Of a DNA stretch of 64,000 nt, positions 1-8,385 are shown in pieces. The notes beneath the pieces were generated by a model. It saw only the letters and a program-made list of their open reading frames with translations. It searched no databases and had not been told where the DNA came from. The stretch lies in NCBI RefSeq assembly GCF_032017025.1, contig NZ_DALZQO010000001.1:334086-398085 (forward strand). Direction: 5' to 3'. Position numbers and translations under genes: made by a program. Positions within the stretch are counted from its first letter, which is position 1. The number at the start of each line of letters is the position of its first letter. This DNA comes from Hydrogenoanaerobacterium sp032017025. Its GTDB lineage: Bacteria > Bacillota > Clostridia > Oscillospirales > Ruminococcaceae.

Positions 1-1
1 T

Positions 2-1135
2 GTTTTGGCCAGCCAGTATTGGGGCAAACAGGATACCGTTGCAATACAAAAAATTACAGGGCTGGCAGTAAAGATTATCATAGGCTTTTCACTGTTGTTC
101 ACCTTGATTGTTGTATTGTTCCCCACGCAGATTATGAGCATTTTTTCGCCCGACCGCGAGGTGGTTGAGGCCGGCGCAAGGTATTTGCGTGTGGTGGCGT
201 TTTCGTATACCACGGGCGGCATCAGCGCAACTATTTTAATGGTGCTGCGCAGTGTAGAGACGGTTAAAATCTCTGTTCTCATCTATTCTGTTTCGTTTTG
301 TGTCAATGTGTTCTTCAACTATATCTTTATCTTCGGTAAATTCGGTGCGCCGGAATTGGGCGTTACCGGTGCAGCGGTAGGCACCGTAATTGCGCGTGTA
401 TCCGAATGTATTATCCTTGTTTTTTACTTAAAATTTTTTGAGAAAAAAATTTGCTATAAGCTGCGCACGCTGTTTTCACACGATAAAGTTTTGATGCAGG
501 ATCTCATCCGCTACGGCATGCCGGTTATGATAAACGAGTTTTTGTGGGCAGTTGGCGTTTCGATGCACTCGGTCATTCTCGGGCACATCAGCGCATCGGT
601 AGTGGCTGCGAACAGTATCTGCAACGTGGTATATCAGCTTGCAACATCCTTTATTTTTGGTGTGGGCAGCGCAACAGCGGTAATTACCGGCAATATCATC
701 GGCTCGGGGGACATCCCCTATCTGCAAAGCTGTGTCAAAAAGTTTAAGAAAATTTACTTTTTTTTGGGACTTGCCTCGGCACTGCTGCTGATTCTACTCA
801 AAAAACCTGTGCTTTCTATTTACAGCGTTGAGCCTCAAACATTGGATTTTGCGAATCAACTGATGGTGGCATACGCGTTTGCCATCTTCTTTATGGCATA
901 CACCTGTCCGCTGATTACTGGAATTTTTCGCGGCGCGGGCGACACGCGGTTTGCGGCAGTGGTGGATATCGGCTGCCTGTGGTTTGTGATTCCCATCGGC
1001 GCTATTGCGGCATTTGTGTTCCACCTGCCGCCGCTGATTGTATTCGCTTGCCTTAAAATGGATTACCCGCTAAAAACCTTGTTTTGCCTGCTGCGCCTGC
1101 GCGGTACCAATTGGATACGCTCTGTAACCAGATAG
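2..1135 (+). CDS. MATE family efflux transporter, 5' end missing
   Basis: Integral membrane antiporter of the multidrug and toxic compound extrusion (MATE) family, which exports cationic or amphipathic compounds using an ion gradient. The visible 376 residues contain about ten hydrophobic segments and the short SQYWGK motif at the left edge that normally lies about 65-70 residues into these proteins. The frame is open to the first base, so the true start is upstream of the window. The C-terminus is complete and ends 6 nt before a strong terminator. It converges on the cobalamin operon and nothing ties it to cobalamin. The substrate cannot be predicted. Confidence 0.88.
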   Translation, partial: VLASQYWGKQDTVAIQKITGLAVKIIIGFSLLFTLIVVLFPTQIMSIFSPDREVVEAGARYLRVVAFSYTTGGISATILMVLRSVETVKISVLIYSVSFCVNVFFNYIFIFGKFGAPELGVTGAAVGTVIARVSECIILVFYLKFFEKKICYKLRTLFSHDKVLMQDLIRYGMPVMINEFLWAVGVSMHSVILGHISASVVAANSICNVVYQLATSFIFGVGSATAVITGNIIGSGDIPYLQSCVKKFKKIYFFLGLASALLLILLKKPVLSIYSVEPQTLDFANQLMVAYAFAIFFMAYTCPLITGIFRGAGDTRFAAVVDIGCLWFVIPIGAIAAFVFHLPPLIVFACLKMDYPLKTLFCLLRLRGTNWIRSVTR

Positions 1136-1172
1136 AAAAACCCCTCTGTTTTAAAATAACAGAGGGGTTTTT
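1136..1172. terminator. Bidirectional intrinsic terminator between the MATE gene and the cobalamin operon
   Basis: Perfect 10-bp stem (1141-1150 with 1158-1167, sequence CCCCTCTGTT and its complement) with a 7-nt loop, flanked by five A on the left and five T on the right. It can therefore stop transcripts from both sides. It lies 6 nt after the MATE stop and ends 2 nt before the cbiC stop, so it is the natural 3' end of the roughly 26-kb cobalamin transcript. Confidence 0.92.
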
Positions 1173-1173
1173 G

Positions 1174-1806
1174 TTATTCTTTCGCCTTGTAGAGCAGCGC
1201 GTTGCAGACGGCAGCCGCCACGTTGCTGCCACCCTTGCGCCCGCGCGCCACAATATAGGGGATGTTCGTCTGCATAAGGAGCTCTTTGGATTCCACCACG
1301 TTTACAAACCCCACCGGCACACCGATGATTAGCTCAGGCTGAATCTGCCCGTCCATAATCATTTCGTACAAGCGAACCAATGCGGTTGGTGCATTGCCGA
1401 TGGCAAAAATCAACGGTTTTTGCAGAGCAGCTGCCTTATCCATGCTTGCGGCAGCGCGGGTGGTTCCGTTTTCTTTCGCAGTTTGAGCAATATCCTCGTC
1501 CGACATAAAGCACAGCGCTTCACCGCCAAAACCCGAAAGTACACCTTTATTAATGCCCGAACGTGCCATTTGAGTATCGGTTACGATACACGCGCCCGCT
1601 TTGAGCGCGGCGATTCCCTTTTCTACCGCATTCTCTGAAAAGCATAAGGTACGGGCGTAGTCAAAATCGGCGGTGGTGTGTATTACTCGCTTGATGACAG
1701 GCTCGTTCACAGGGTCGAGCCGGATGTTGCCCAGCTCCTCACCGATCATTTCGAAGCTGCGGTTTTCTATCTCAGCGGGCAGCACCTTTTGCAGTTGAAC
1801 TTTCAT
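1174..1806 (-). CDS. cbiC: Cobalt-precorrin-8 methylmutase CbiC
   Basis: Moves the methyl group from C11 to C12 of cobalt-precorrin-8, giving cobyrinate, the last ring-rearrangement step of the anaerobic pathway. The 210-residue length matches the family (about 205-215). The RVIHTTADFDY segment near residue 40 carries the conserved catalytic histidine, and VTDTQMARSGI and the GNAPTAL segment are typical of CbiC/CobH. The start has an AAAGGGGAAGCCT ribosome site just upstream. It is the last gene of the operon, 25 nt after cbiP, and ends against the bidirectional terminator. Confidence 0.96.
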   Translation of the reverse strand: MKVQLQKVLPAEIENRSFEMIGEELGNIRLDPVNEPVIKRVIHTTADFDYARTLCFSENAVEKGIAALKAGACIVTDTQMARSGINKGVLSGFGGEALCFMSDEDIAQTAKENGTTRAAASMDKAAALQKPLIFAIGNAPTALVRLYEMIMDGQIQPELIIGVPVGFVNVVESKELLMQTNIPYIVARGRKGGSNVAAAVCNALLYKAKE

Positions 1807-1831
1807 AGGCTTCCCCTTTCTTCTTCCTCAT

Positions 1832-3349
1832 CTAAATACCACGGTCTAAAATTTCGTAAATCTGTTTCATATCAAAGGCTTTGCGCACACCGTCGGCAAG
1901 CAGGTCGTATTGCTTTTGCTTGTAGCCGGCGAGGTCAACCGCCGTCACCTTGCTGTAATCGAGCCCTTTGGCTTTGTACAGCGATGACACCACCGCTTTC
2001 GCAACCTCTTCGCTATCAAAGAAACCATGCATGTAGCTGCCGTAGATATTCCCGCAACATGCGCCATCGGTAAGTTCTACTGTTGTACCACCCACTGTGG
2101 TGACAGTGTTTAGCGCAGAATAGGTTTTCCCTTCGCTTGGTACGGTTCTGCCCATGTGGATTTCATAGCCCTCAAATGCAGCACCCGAAAGGTCACCCAA
2201 TATACCCCCTACGCGGTTCACCGTACCCGAAGCCCGTGTGCGTGCCTTTTGCAGCTCAAAAACGGTGGTGACAGGCAGCAGACCAATGCCCGCCATACTG
2301 CCGCCATACTCAACGCTGTGCGGGTCGTGCAGCTCTTCACCAAGCATTTGGTAGCCGCCGCAGATGCCAAACACCGCACCGCCGCTTGCCGCGTGCTTTT
2401 TGATTTCGGCCTCCAGCCCGTTTTGGCGCAGCCAGAGCAAATCCTCCATCGTATTTTTGGTGCCCGGCAGCAGAATAAGGTCGGGCTTGCCAAGCTGTGC
2501 CACCGTGGTGACATAGCGCAGCGAAACACCCGGTATATATTCGAGCGCGTTAAAATCGGTGGCGTTAGAGATACGCGGCAGACGGATGACCGCGATTTCC
2601 ACCTCGCCTGCAACATTACTACGCAAAAAGCGATCGGAAAGGCTGTCCTCATCGTCGATATCAAGATGCATGTAAGGCACTACGCCCAGCACCGGGGTGT
2701 AGGTAATATCTTCAAGCATTTTAAGCCCCGGGCGCAAAATCTCTTTATCACCGCGAAACTTATTGATGATGGTGCCCTTTACCATGGCTCGCTCGTCATC
2801 GTCTAGCAGCAGCAAAGTACCTGCCAGTGCTGCAAACACGCCACCGCGGTCAATATCCCCGCAAAGCAGCACAGGTGCCTTTGCCAACTTTGCCATACCC
2901 ATGTTGACAATATCATTCTCTTTTAAGTTGATTTCGGCGGGGCTGCCGGCACCCTCCAGCACGATAATATCATGCTGCGCCGCGAGCTCATCGTACGCCT
3001 TCTTAATGTGCGGGATAAGCTCAAGCTTGCGGCGGTAGTACTCTACCGCACTCATATTTCCCCACACCTCGCCATTTACAATCACCTGCGAGCCGGTATC
3101 GTTTGTGGGTTTGAGCAGAATGGGGTTCATCCTTACATTTGGCTCAATGCCCGCTGCCTCCGCCTGCATCACCTGCGCCCTGCCCATCTCCAGCCCATCG
3201 GCGGTGATAAACGAGTTGAGCGCCATGTTCTGCGATTTAAAGGGCGCAACGGTATAGCCATCCTGCTTAAAAATGCGGCAGAGTGCCGCTGTCAGCAGGC
3301 TTTTGCCCGCGTTTGAAGTCGTCCCTTGTACCATGATTGCCTTTGCCAT
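1832..3349 (-). CDS. cbiP: Cobyric acid synthase CbiP (CobQ)
   Basis: Glutamine- and ATP-dependent amidase that amidates side chains b, d, e and g of adenosylcobyrinic acid a,c-diamide to give adenosylcobyric acid. The N-terminal dethiobiotin-synthetase-like domain has the P-loop GTTSNAGKS at residues 9-17. The C-terminal glutaminase domain has the nucleophile in FGICGGYQ (about residue 330) and the histidine in YGSYMHG. Length 505 is normal. The first 83 nt overlap the 3' end of the phosphoglycerate-mutase-like gene in another frame, and its ribosome site AAAGGATTGATTTAC lies inside that gene. The start is fixed by the MAKAIMVQGT beginning typical of the family. Confidence 0.97.
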   Translation of the reverse strand: MAKAIMVQGTTSNAGKSLLTAALCRIFKQDGYTVAPFKSQNMALNSFITADGLEMGRAQVMQAEAAGIEPNVRMNPILLKPTNDTGSQVIVNGEVWGNMSAVEYYRRKLELIPHIKKAYDELAAQHDIIVLEGAGSPAEINLKENDIVNMGMAKLAKAPVLLCGDIDRGGVFAALAGTLLLLDDDERAMVKGTIINKFRGDKEILRPGLKMLEDITYTPVLGVVPYMHLDIDDEDSLSDRFLRSNVAGEVEIAVIRLPRISNATDFNALEYIPGVSLRYVTTVAQLGKPDLILLPGTKNTMEDLLWLRQNGLEAEIKKHAASGGAVFGICGGYQMLGEELHDPHSVEYGGSMAGIGLLPVTTVFELQKARTRASGTVNRVGGILGDLSGAAFEGYEIHMGRTVPSEGKTYSALNTVTTVGGTTVELTDGACCGNIYGSYMHGFFDSEEVAKAVVSSLYKAKGLDYSKVTAVDLAGYKQKQYDLLADGVRKAFDMKQIYEILDRGI

Positions 3350-4466
3350 AGTAAATCAATCCTTTCAGGAGCGAAATTGCCTCTAAACCATTGTATGTGC
3401 CGAGATTTGCGTGCATAGCACCGGTATTGCTGTATAGGATAAACGGCTGCGGATCACCGTGGTGCTGCCCAGTTGATGAGAGCGTAGAATGGTCGGAGCA
3501 GACCAGAAATGCGGTATTCTGCGGTGCATGTGTAAGCAAAGGCGCAATCAGCTGTGCGTCAATGCGAGAAAGAAATTCGGCCTTGCCCTGCGCATCACGC
3601 CGGTGGGAAAGCTCATCGGTACCATTGATATGCACCAGTACAAGATCGTGTCTTTCTAAGAGCGAAAGTGCTGCCTGCGCCTTTGCACCGAGGTCGGTAT
3701 CTGCATCGGCAGTAGCACCCTGCGGTGTTTCTACCGGCAGCCCCATAGCCAATGCAATGCCCCGTACAATTTCGGTGGCGCATACAGCAGCAGCCGAAAT
3801 GCCATGCAGGCTGCTGAATTCAGGCAGCTCCTGCCTTACCGCCACATCCCACGGCAGCAGCATCTGCGTACATTCGGTGTGGGTATCTTTCCGGCGGGTT
3901 TGCCACGCAAATTCACGTAAGCTTTGGGCAAACTGGTTGCCCGTAGGCAACAGACTGTCAACCGGCTTACCCAGGTGTTCATGTGGCGGGTAGGTATGAA
4001 TGCCCATCAGCTGCTGTGCCCCTCCCCCCAGCACAAGCAGATTTTTATACCCGCACATGGGGTGCAGGCGAAAGTTTTGCTCTGCTGCCTGTTGGCAATA
4101 TTCTTTCATTTGTATAGCCGAGAGCCCTGTAGCACAGGAGCTTTGCAGTATGCCATTCGAATCGACCGAAACCAAATTGCAGCGGCAAACCGCGTCATCT
4201 TGCTCCACCGAAACACCTGCGGAAAGTGCCTCCATATAAGCCCTACCGGCAGGCAACTTGTTAGGCGGAACCCCTAACAGCGTTGCTATACAGGTGAGGC
4301 TGTCTACCGAAAAGCCCTGCGGCGCGGTGAGAAATGCACCGTAAGCCCCGTCGCGCTTCATCTGCCGCAGGTATGGGCAATCCGCCGCCTCATAGGGTGT
4401 TTTTCCGCCAAGTGCCTTCGATGGCGCATCGGTAAGCCCATCCAGAATCAACAGTATCATGGGCAT
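3267..4466 (-). CDS. ApgM-like enzyme of the alkaline-phosphatase superfamily inside the cobalamin operon
   Basis: Resembles the archaeal-type, cofactor-independent phosphoglycerate mutase family, which are metal-dependent phosphotransferases with a serine nucleophile. Visible motifs are LILDGLTDAP at the N-terminus (metal-binding Asp), GKTPYEAAD, the VDSLTC segment where the nucleophilic serine is expected, GRAYMEAL, and the C-terminal metal ligands in GTDELSH, CSDHST and HHGDPQP. Length 399 fits. It overlaps cobD by 10 nt and cbiP by 83 nt, so it is firmly part of the operon. A role on a phosphorylated cobalamin intermediate or on the threonine-phosphate/aminopropanol branch is inference. 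A true glycolytic mutase would not need to be under a B12 riboswitch. Confidence 0.82.
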   Translation of the reverse strand: MPMILLILDGLTDAPSKALGGKTPYEAADCPYLRQMKRDGAYGAFLTAPQGFSVDSLTCIATLLGVPPNKLPAGRAYMEALSAGVSVEQDDAVCRCNLVSVDSNGILQSSCATGLSAIQMKEYCQQAAEQNFRLHPMCGYKNLLVLGGGAQQLMGIHTYPPHEHLGKPVDSLLPTGNQFAQSLREFAWQTRRKDTHTECTQMLLPWDVAVRQELPEFSSLHGISAAAVCATEIVRGIALAMGLPVETPQGATADADTDLGAKAQAALSLLERHDLVLVHINGTDELSHRRDAQGKAEFLSRIDAQLIAPLLTHAPQNTAFLVCSDHSTLSSTGQHHGDPQPFILYSNTGAMHANLGTYNGLEAISLLKGLIYYGKGNHGTRDDFKRGQKPADSGTLPHF

Positions 4467-5521
4467 AAAGCAACTTCCTCCATTGCGTGCAAAAGAGCGG
4501 TGTTATCCTCGTGCGATTTTACTGCAATGCGGCAAAACTCGCCCGAAAGCCCCTTGAAATTCTCACAGTTTCGGATGAGATAGCCTTTTACCTCCAGACG
4601 TTCACGCAGGCGGCTGACATGCGGGCGAAAAAAGATGTAGTTGGCGTGCGAGCCGTAAACCTTGCAGCCCAGCGCTGCAAGCCTGGCCTTTAGGTACGCG
4701 CGCTCTTCTGCAACAATCAGTTTGGTGCGGGCCAGATATTCCCGCTCACGCAGCGCCTGAACGCCTGCTGCCTGTGCAAGGTTTGATACTGCCCATGTCG
4801 AACCGCAAAGGTACATAGCGTCAAGCAGAGAACGGTTTCCGCATAGGCAGTATCCAAGGCGCAGCCCTGCCATCGCATACATCTTTGTAAATGCCCGCAG
4901 CAAAATAAGGTTGCTATATTCCGGCAGAAATTCATTCATTACGTGGTTCTCAGGTTCATCTAGGAAGTCACAAAAACATTCATCAAGGGCAAGCAAGATA
5001 TTATGTTCCCTGCAGTGCTGCAAAATTCTAGTGAGTAAAGCGCGCTGAACAGGCTGCCCAGTCGGGTTGTTGGGGTTGCAGAGGAATAAAAGCTGTACAT
5101 CATCGGTGAGGTCATCAAGAATGCGCTCGGTGAGTAGAAAATCCTCCTCTTCACAAAGCAGATGGTGCCGCACCTCACAGCCCGCCGCGGTAAGCGCCTG
5201 CTCGTATTCCTCAAAGGCCGGGGCGGTGACGACGGCGGTTTTGGGGCGCACCGCATAGACCAGACGGTAGATGAGATCGGAAGCGCCGTTGCCACAGAGA
5301 ATGTACTCTCGCGGCAGCTTTTCGCTTTGTGCAATGGCTTCGGTGAGCTCACGGCAGAGTGGGTCGGGGTAGTTTGCACAGCCATCCAACGCGGCAATCA
5401 CCGCATCTTTTACACCTGCGGGCAGCCCCTGTGGGTTGATATTAGCCGAAAAATCCACCACGCCACCCGGGTGTTTTTCCTGATGGGAATAGATGTCACC
5501 GCCGTGGATGAGCTTAGTCAT
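4457..5521 (-). CDS. cobD: L-threonine-O-3-phosphate decarboxylase CobD
   Basis: PLP enzyme of the aminotransferase fold that decarboxylates threonine phosphate to (R)-1-amino-2-propanol O-2-phosphate, the linker added to cobyric acid by CbiB. The MTKLIHGGDIYSH beginning, FSANINPQGLP, the CNPNNPTGQ motif and the Schiff-base lysine in AFTKMYAMAGLRLGY are typical. The start at 5521 is chosen because GGGAGGT lies 7 nt upstream; an extra 13 codons are open further upstream but lack a site. Length 354 is normal. It lies directly downstream of cbiB, whose product uses the product of CobD. No threonine kinase (PduX) gene is in the window. Confidence 0.94.
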   Translation of the reverse strand: MTKLIHGGDIYSHQEKHPGGVVDFSANINPQGLPAGVKDAVIAALDGCANYPDPLCRELTEAIAQSEKLPREYILCGNGASDLIYRLVYAVRPKTAVVTAPAFEEYEQALTAAGCEVRHHLLCEEEDFLLTERILDDLTDDVQLLFLCNPNNPTGQPVQRALLTRILQHCREHNILLALDECFCDFLDEPENHVMNEFLPEYSNLILLRAFTKMYAMAGLRLGYCLCGNRSLLDAMYLCGSTWAVSNLAQAAGVQALREREYLARTKLIVAEERAYLKARLAALGCKVYGSHANYIFFRPHVSRLRERLEVKGYLIRNCENFKGLSGEFCRIAVKSHEDNTALLHAMEEVALCP

Positions 5522-5537
5522 AACGATACCTCCCAAA

Positions 5538-6506
5538 TTACAGTAAGCAGATAGCAGCAAGCTTTAATGCGGTACATACCGCGAGGGCAATAACAGCCGC
5601 ACCGTACATCAAACGGTTGGCAGCGGGAATATCTTCGTACGAGACAGGGCGCAGGGCATCACCGATGGTGGGTTTGTGGCAGAGCTTACCGAAGTAGTAC
5701 GCGTCACCTGCAAGCTGTATGCGCAACGCGCCCGCGCAAACGCTTTCGGTTTGGGCGCTGTTGGGGCTTGCGTGGTTGTAGCGGTCGCGCTGAAAAACTT
5801 TAACGGCATTTTTAGTATCAAAACGCAGCACAAACGCCGCCGCTATCATAAAACATGCCGACAGACGCGCGGGAATATAGTTAACTGCATCGTCAAGCCG
5901 GGCAGCAAACCACCCGAAATGCAGGTATCTTTCGTTTTTGTAGCCGAGCATCGAATCCATCGTGTTGATGCCCTTGTAAAAGAAGCCGAGCGGAGCACCC
6001 CCGATGGCCAAAAACAGCAGCGGTGCTACAATGCCGTCCGAGGTGTTTTCGGCAACGGTTTCCACCGTGGCTTTTGCCACCTGAATGCCGGTGAGCTCGG
6101 CTGTGTCTCGCCCCACTATCATGGAAACCGCAGTACGCGCAGCGGCAAGATCGCCTTTTTTCAGCTCGGCATAAACCTTCATGCTTTCGGTTTTGAGCGA
6201 CTTGGTGGCGAGTATTTGGTAGCACATCAGCGTCTCCAGCGCAAGGCGCAGGTAAGGGCTGATGGCATTCGCCGCTGCTAAAATTCCCAGCGGCACAAGA
6301 GTGGTAACAACAAGTACAGTTAAAACGGTGGTGGTACCGCCGCGGCGCAGCGAGCTTTCATTGCTACCGATGCGGCGGCGGATAAAGCCCTCTGTCTTTT
6401 CAATTAAAATACCAATCCATCGGACAGGGTGCGGCAGCCAGTGCGGGTCGCCAAAAATAAGATCGAGCACAAAGCCAAAACAAAGTGCTATGAGAGAAAG
6501 AGTCAT
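5538..6506 (-). CDS. cbiB: Adenosylcobinamide-phosphate synthase CbiB
   Basis: Membrane protein that joins aminopropanol phosphate to adenosylcobyric acid. Several hydrophobic helices are visible; family signatures are FVLDLIFGDP near the N-terminus, HPVRWIG, ENTSDGIVAPL at about residue 150 and YKGINTMDSMLGY. Length 322 matches CbiB/CobD of other bacteria. The ribosome site GAGGAACTGCAA precedes the ATG. It is 16 nt before cobD. The 132 nt between cobC and cbiB are the longest gap in the operon and show no gene, strong promoter or terminator, so cbiB is probably on the same transcript. Confidence 0.95.
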   Translation of the reverse strand: MTLSLIALCFGFVLDLIFGDPHWLPHPVRWIGILIEKTEGFIRRRIGSNESSLRRGGTTTVLTVLVVTTLVPLGILAAANAISPYLRLALETLMCYQILATKSLKTESMKVYAELKKGDLAAARTAVSMIVGRDTAELTGIQVAKATVETVAENTSDGIVAPLLFLAIGGAPLGFFYKGINTMDSMLGYKNERYLHFGWFAARLDDAVNYIPARLSACFMIAAAFVLRFDTKNAVKVFQRDRYNHASPNSAQTESVCAGALRIQLAGDAYYFGKLCHKPTIGDALRPVSYEDIPAANRLMYGAAVIALAVCTALKLAAICLL

Positions 6507-6638
6507 TTGCAGTTCCTCGCAATCTGTGCAATTTTGTCTAAAACAAAGTTGCCTGTTTGCCCAAAGGGCACGATTTATGAAATGGTCTGGAATGTCGGCT
6601 GTGCGACAGATGGGGCTAGTTTCGATTAAAGCAGAAAG

Positions 6639-7229
6639 CTATATTTCAGAAAGAAGGGTAAGAGTTTTTCGCATATACCAGCTATCGGCGCTGAATAAGT
6701 AACCGCGCCCGTTCGCCGCATGCCACTCGTAAAAGCTGCGGTGTGGCTCGGCATAAGCACTCAAAAGTGCCATTAGTACGCCGCCATGCGCTACAACGGC
6801 AATTTGATCGAAGCCGTTTTCTTTTGCATCTTTTAAAACCTGCCCCAGCGCGGCGCGGCAACGGATGAAAAAGTCTTTTTGCGGCTCCCCATTTGGAACG
6901 TTGCTTGCACCGGCAGTGTCAATCCAGCGGCGAAATGCGGGGATGTGCTGAAGCTCATCATAGGTTTTGTTTTCAAAGTTGCCGTAATACTGCTCGCGCA
7001 AATCCGTTACAATGGTATGCGGCACAGCGTGGTAGATCATATCGCCCGTTTGCAGGCAGCGCAGCATGGGGCTGACATAAACATGCTGCACCTGCGGATA
7101 GATACCTTGCTGCTTGAGGCCGAGCAGCTCCTCAATGCCGTTGGTACACAGCGGACCGTCGGTGGAGCCGACATAACGGCGCTGAACGTTACCTATGGTT
7201 TTGCCATGGCGGATAAACGCGATATTCAC
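6639..7229 (-). CDS. cobC: Alpha-ribazole-phosphate phosphatase CobC-like (histidine phosphatase)
   Basis: Histidine phosphatase superfamily enzyme likely to remove the 5' phosphate from alpha-ribazole phosphate or adenosylcobalamin phosphate in nucleotide-loop assembly. The catalytic motif FIRHGKT, the second arginine in SPMLRCLQT, the acidic stretch at REQYYGNFENKTYDE and the second histidine in VVAHGGVL are all present. The start is a GTG at 7229: it overlaps the stop of the preceding gene as GTGA and has GGGGAGAG upstream, so coupled translation is likely. Twelve further open codons upstream are not used in this reading. The cobalamin role rests on the operon context; the family itself is functionally broad. 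Confidence 0.9.
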   Translation of the reverse strand: MNIAFIRHGKTIGNVQRRYVGSTDGPLCTNGIEELLGLKQQGIYPQVQHVYVSPMLRCLQTGDMIYHAVPHTIVTDLREQYYGNFENKTYDELQHIPAFRRWIDTAGASNVPNGEPQKDFFIRCRAALGQVLKDAKENGFDQIAVVAHGGVLMALLSAYAEPHRSFYEWHAANGRGYLFSADSWYMRKTLTLLSEI

Positions 7230-7618
7230 ACGCTCTCCCCTTTCAAAACGGTGGCAATTCCGCAAAACACACGCTCCACAAGTGCTGCCTGGCCGACAAG
7301 CTTACAGCAAACCCTACCCGTGACTTCGCGCCATTCGCGCTCGAAACGGTCGATAGGTACTATACCACAGCCAATTTCATCGGTGATGATAACCACATTG
7401 GGGTTATCTGCAAGCAGTGCATCCACATAGGCCTGTGGGTCGCTCCCTTGCCTAAGCAGTCGCTTTATCACAAGGTGCAAACTGTTGAGTATGATTATGT
7501 TTTTTGTATCCGAAAGGTCACAAGAGCCACCCTGCGTCACCTGCTCTTTGGGTATGTGCGTTTGCATCAGGGCATAATCCAACTTGCCCTGATGAGCCCC
7601 GCCGATAATCAGCCTCAT
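7226..7618 (-). CDS. Short CobU-like protein (adenosylcobinamide kinase family)
   Basis: A 130-residue relative of CobU, which is normally about 180 residues. It has the glycine-rich GGAHQGKLDYA at the N-terminus, an altered P-loop compared with GGSASGKS in the full-length neighbour, and a C-terminal block TDEIGCGIVPIDRFEREWRE that matches the NEVGLGIVP region of CobU. The RHREMR-type guanylate-transfer region of CobU is shortened or missing. It overlaps cobS by 4 nt (ATGA) and cobC by 4 nt (GTGA), so it is tightly coupled to both. It may help CobU or have its own NTP-dependent role; function is not established from sequence. Confidence 0.78.
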   Translation of the reverse strand: MRLIIGGAHQGKLDYALMQTHIPKEQVTQGGSCDLSDTKNIIILNSLHLVIKRLLRQGSDPQAYVDALLADNPNVVIITDEIGCGIVPIDRFEREWREVTGRVCCKLVGQAALVERVFCGIATVLKGESV

Positions 7619-8385
7619 AGCATAAGCCCCCCTGTAGCAACCGTTGCAGCCAACATTGCAAGCTCACACAGGCATAAAAACCAGCCTGCAAGGTCACCTG
7701 TAATTCCGCCGAACACACGGTATGAAACCACACGATAATAAAGAAATACCAATAATGCGGCAGCAGCCGTGGTACCTCCGACGATAGGGGAAATTGCTGC
7801 CATTGCCGCAATGCACATGGAAATAAAAATAAGCATTACGATGCGGACGTTCTTTTTCTGCGCGCCGTCTGAAAACGCGGCAAGCAGCCCGCTACCCTTT
7901 GCGCAGCGAAAGCTGACCACAGAAAGCCCGCTGAGAGAGCGCGATAGCACAGAGCCGATTGCGAGAATCAATAGCACTTTCGGGGTAAAGGTAAGCTCTG
8001 CCCAAAGAGCAAAACTGAGCAGCAGATAGGCGGTGCAGCCCATTACACCGAATGCACCGATGTGCGGGTCGCTGAGTATTTCCAGCTTGCGCTCGGTGCT
8101 CTGGCGGGAGGATAATGCATCTACCGTATCGCAAAAACCATCCAGATGGATACCCCCTGTGATGAGCAGCGGCAACAGTGTGCAAATGGCAGCGCGCAAA
8201 ATAACCCCTGTGTGCAACAACCCTGTAAGCATTGCCCACAGGTAAAGCAAAGCACCCAAAACCGCACCGACCAGCGGAAAAAAGCACATGGCGTATTTCA
8301 TATTCTCTTTATTCCAGTCGATACACGGCATTGGAATTTTTGAGTACATCGCAAAGGCGATAATACACGGCTGCAACAGCTTCAT
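7615..8385 (-). CDS. cobS: Adenosylcobinamide-GDP ribazoletransferase CobS
   Basis: Integral membrane cobalamin synthase that joins adenosylcobinamide-GDP to alpha-ribazole (phosphate). The diagnostic metal-binding motif HLDGFCDTVDAL is at about residues 80-91, followed by several hydrophobic helices. Length 256 is normal. Its start overlaps the cobU stop and its stop overlaps the next gene, both as ATGA, so these nucleotide-loop genes are translationally coupled. Its ring and nucleotide substrates are made by CobU and CobT from the same operon. Confidence 0.96.
   Translation of the reverse strand: MKLLQPCIIAFAMYSKIPMPCIDWNKENMKYAMCFFPLVGAVLGALLYLWAMLTGLLHTGVILRAAICTLLPLLITGGIHLDGFCDTVDALSSRQSTERKLEILSDPHIGAFGVMGCTAYLLLSFALWAELTFTPKVLLILAIGSVLSRSLSGLSVVSFRCAKGSGLLAAFSDGAQKKNVRIVMLIFISMCIAAMAAISPIVGGTTAAAALLVFLYYRVVSYRVFGGITGDLAGWFLCLCELAMLAATVATGGLML

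Noticed and set aside
2156..2806. Plus-strand open frame of 216 codons within cbiP
   Set aside because: Antisense shadow of cbiP without a ribosome site or family similarity.
6507..6638. 132-nt gap before cbiB as an internal promoter or second riboswitch
   Set aside because: No box pair with proper spacing and no B12-box or other aptamer core was found; only a small GCCC/GGGC hairpin.
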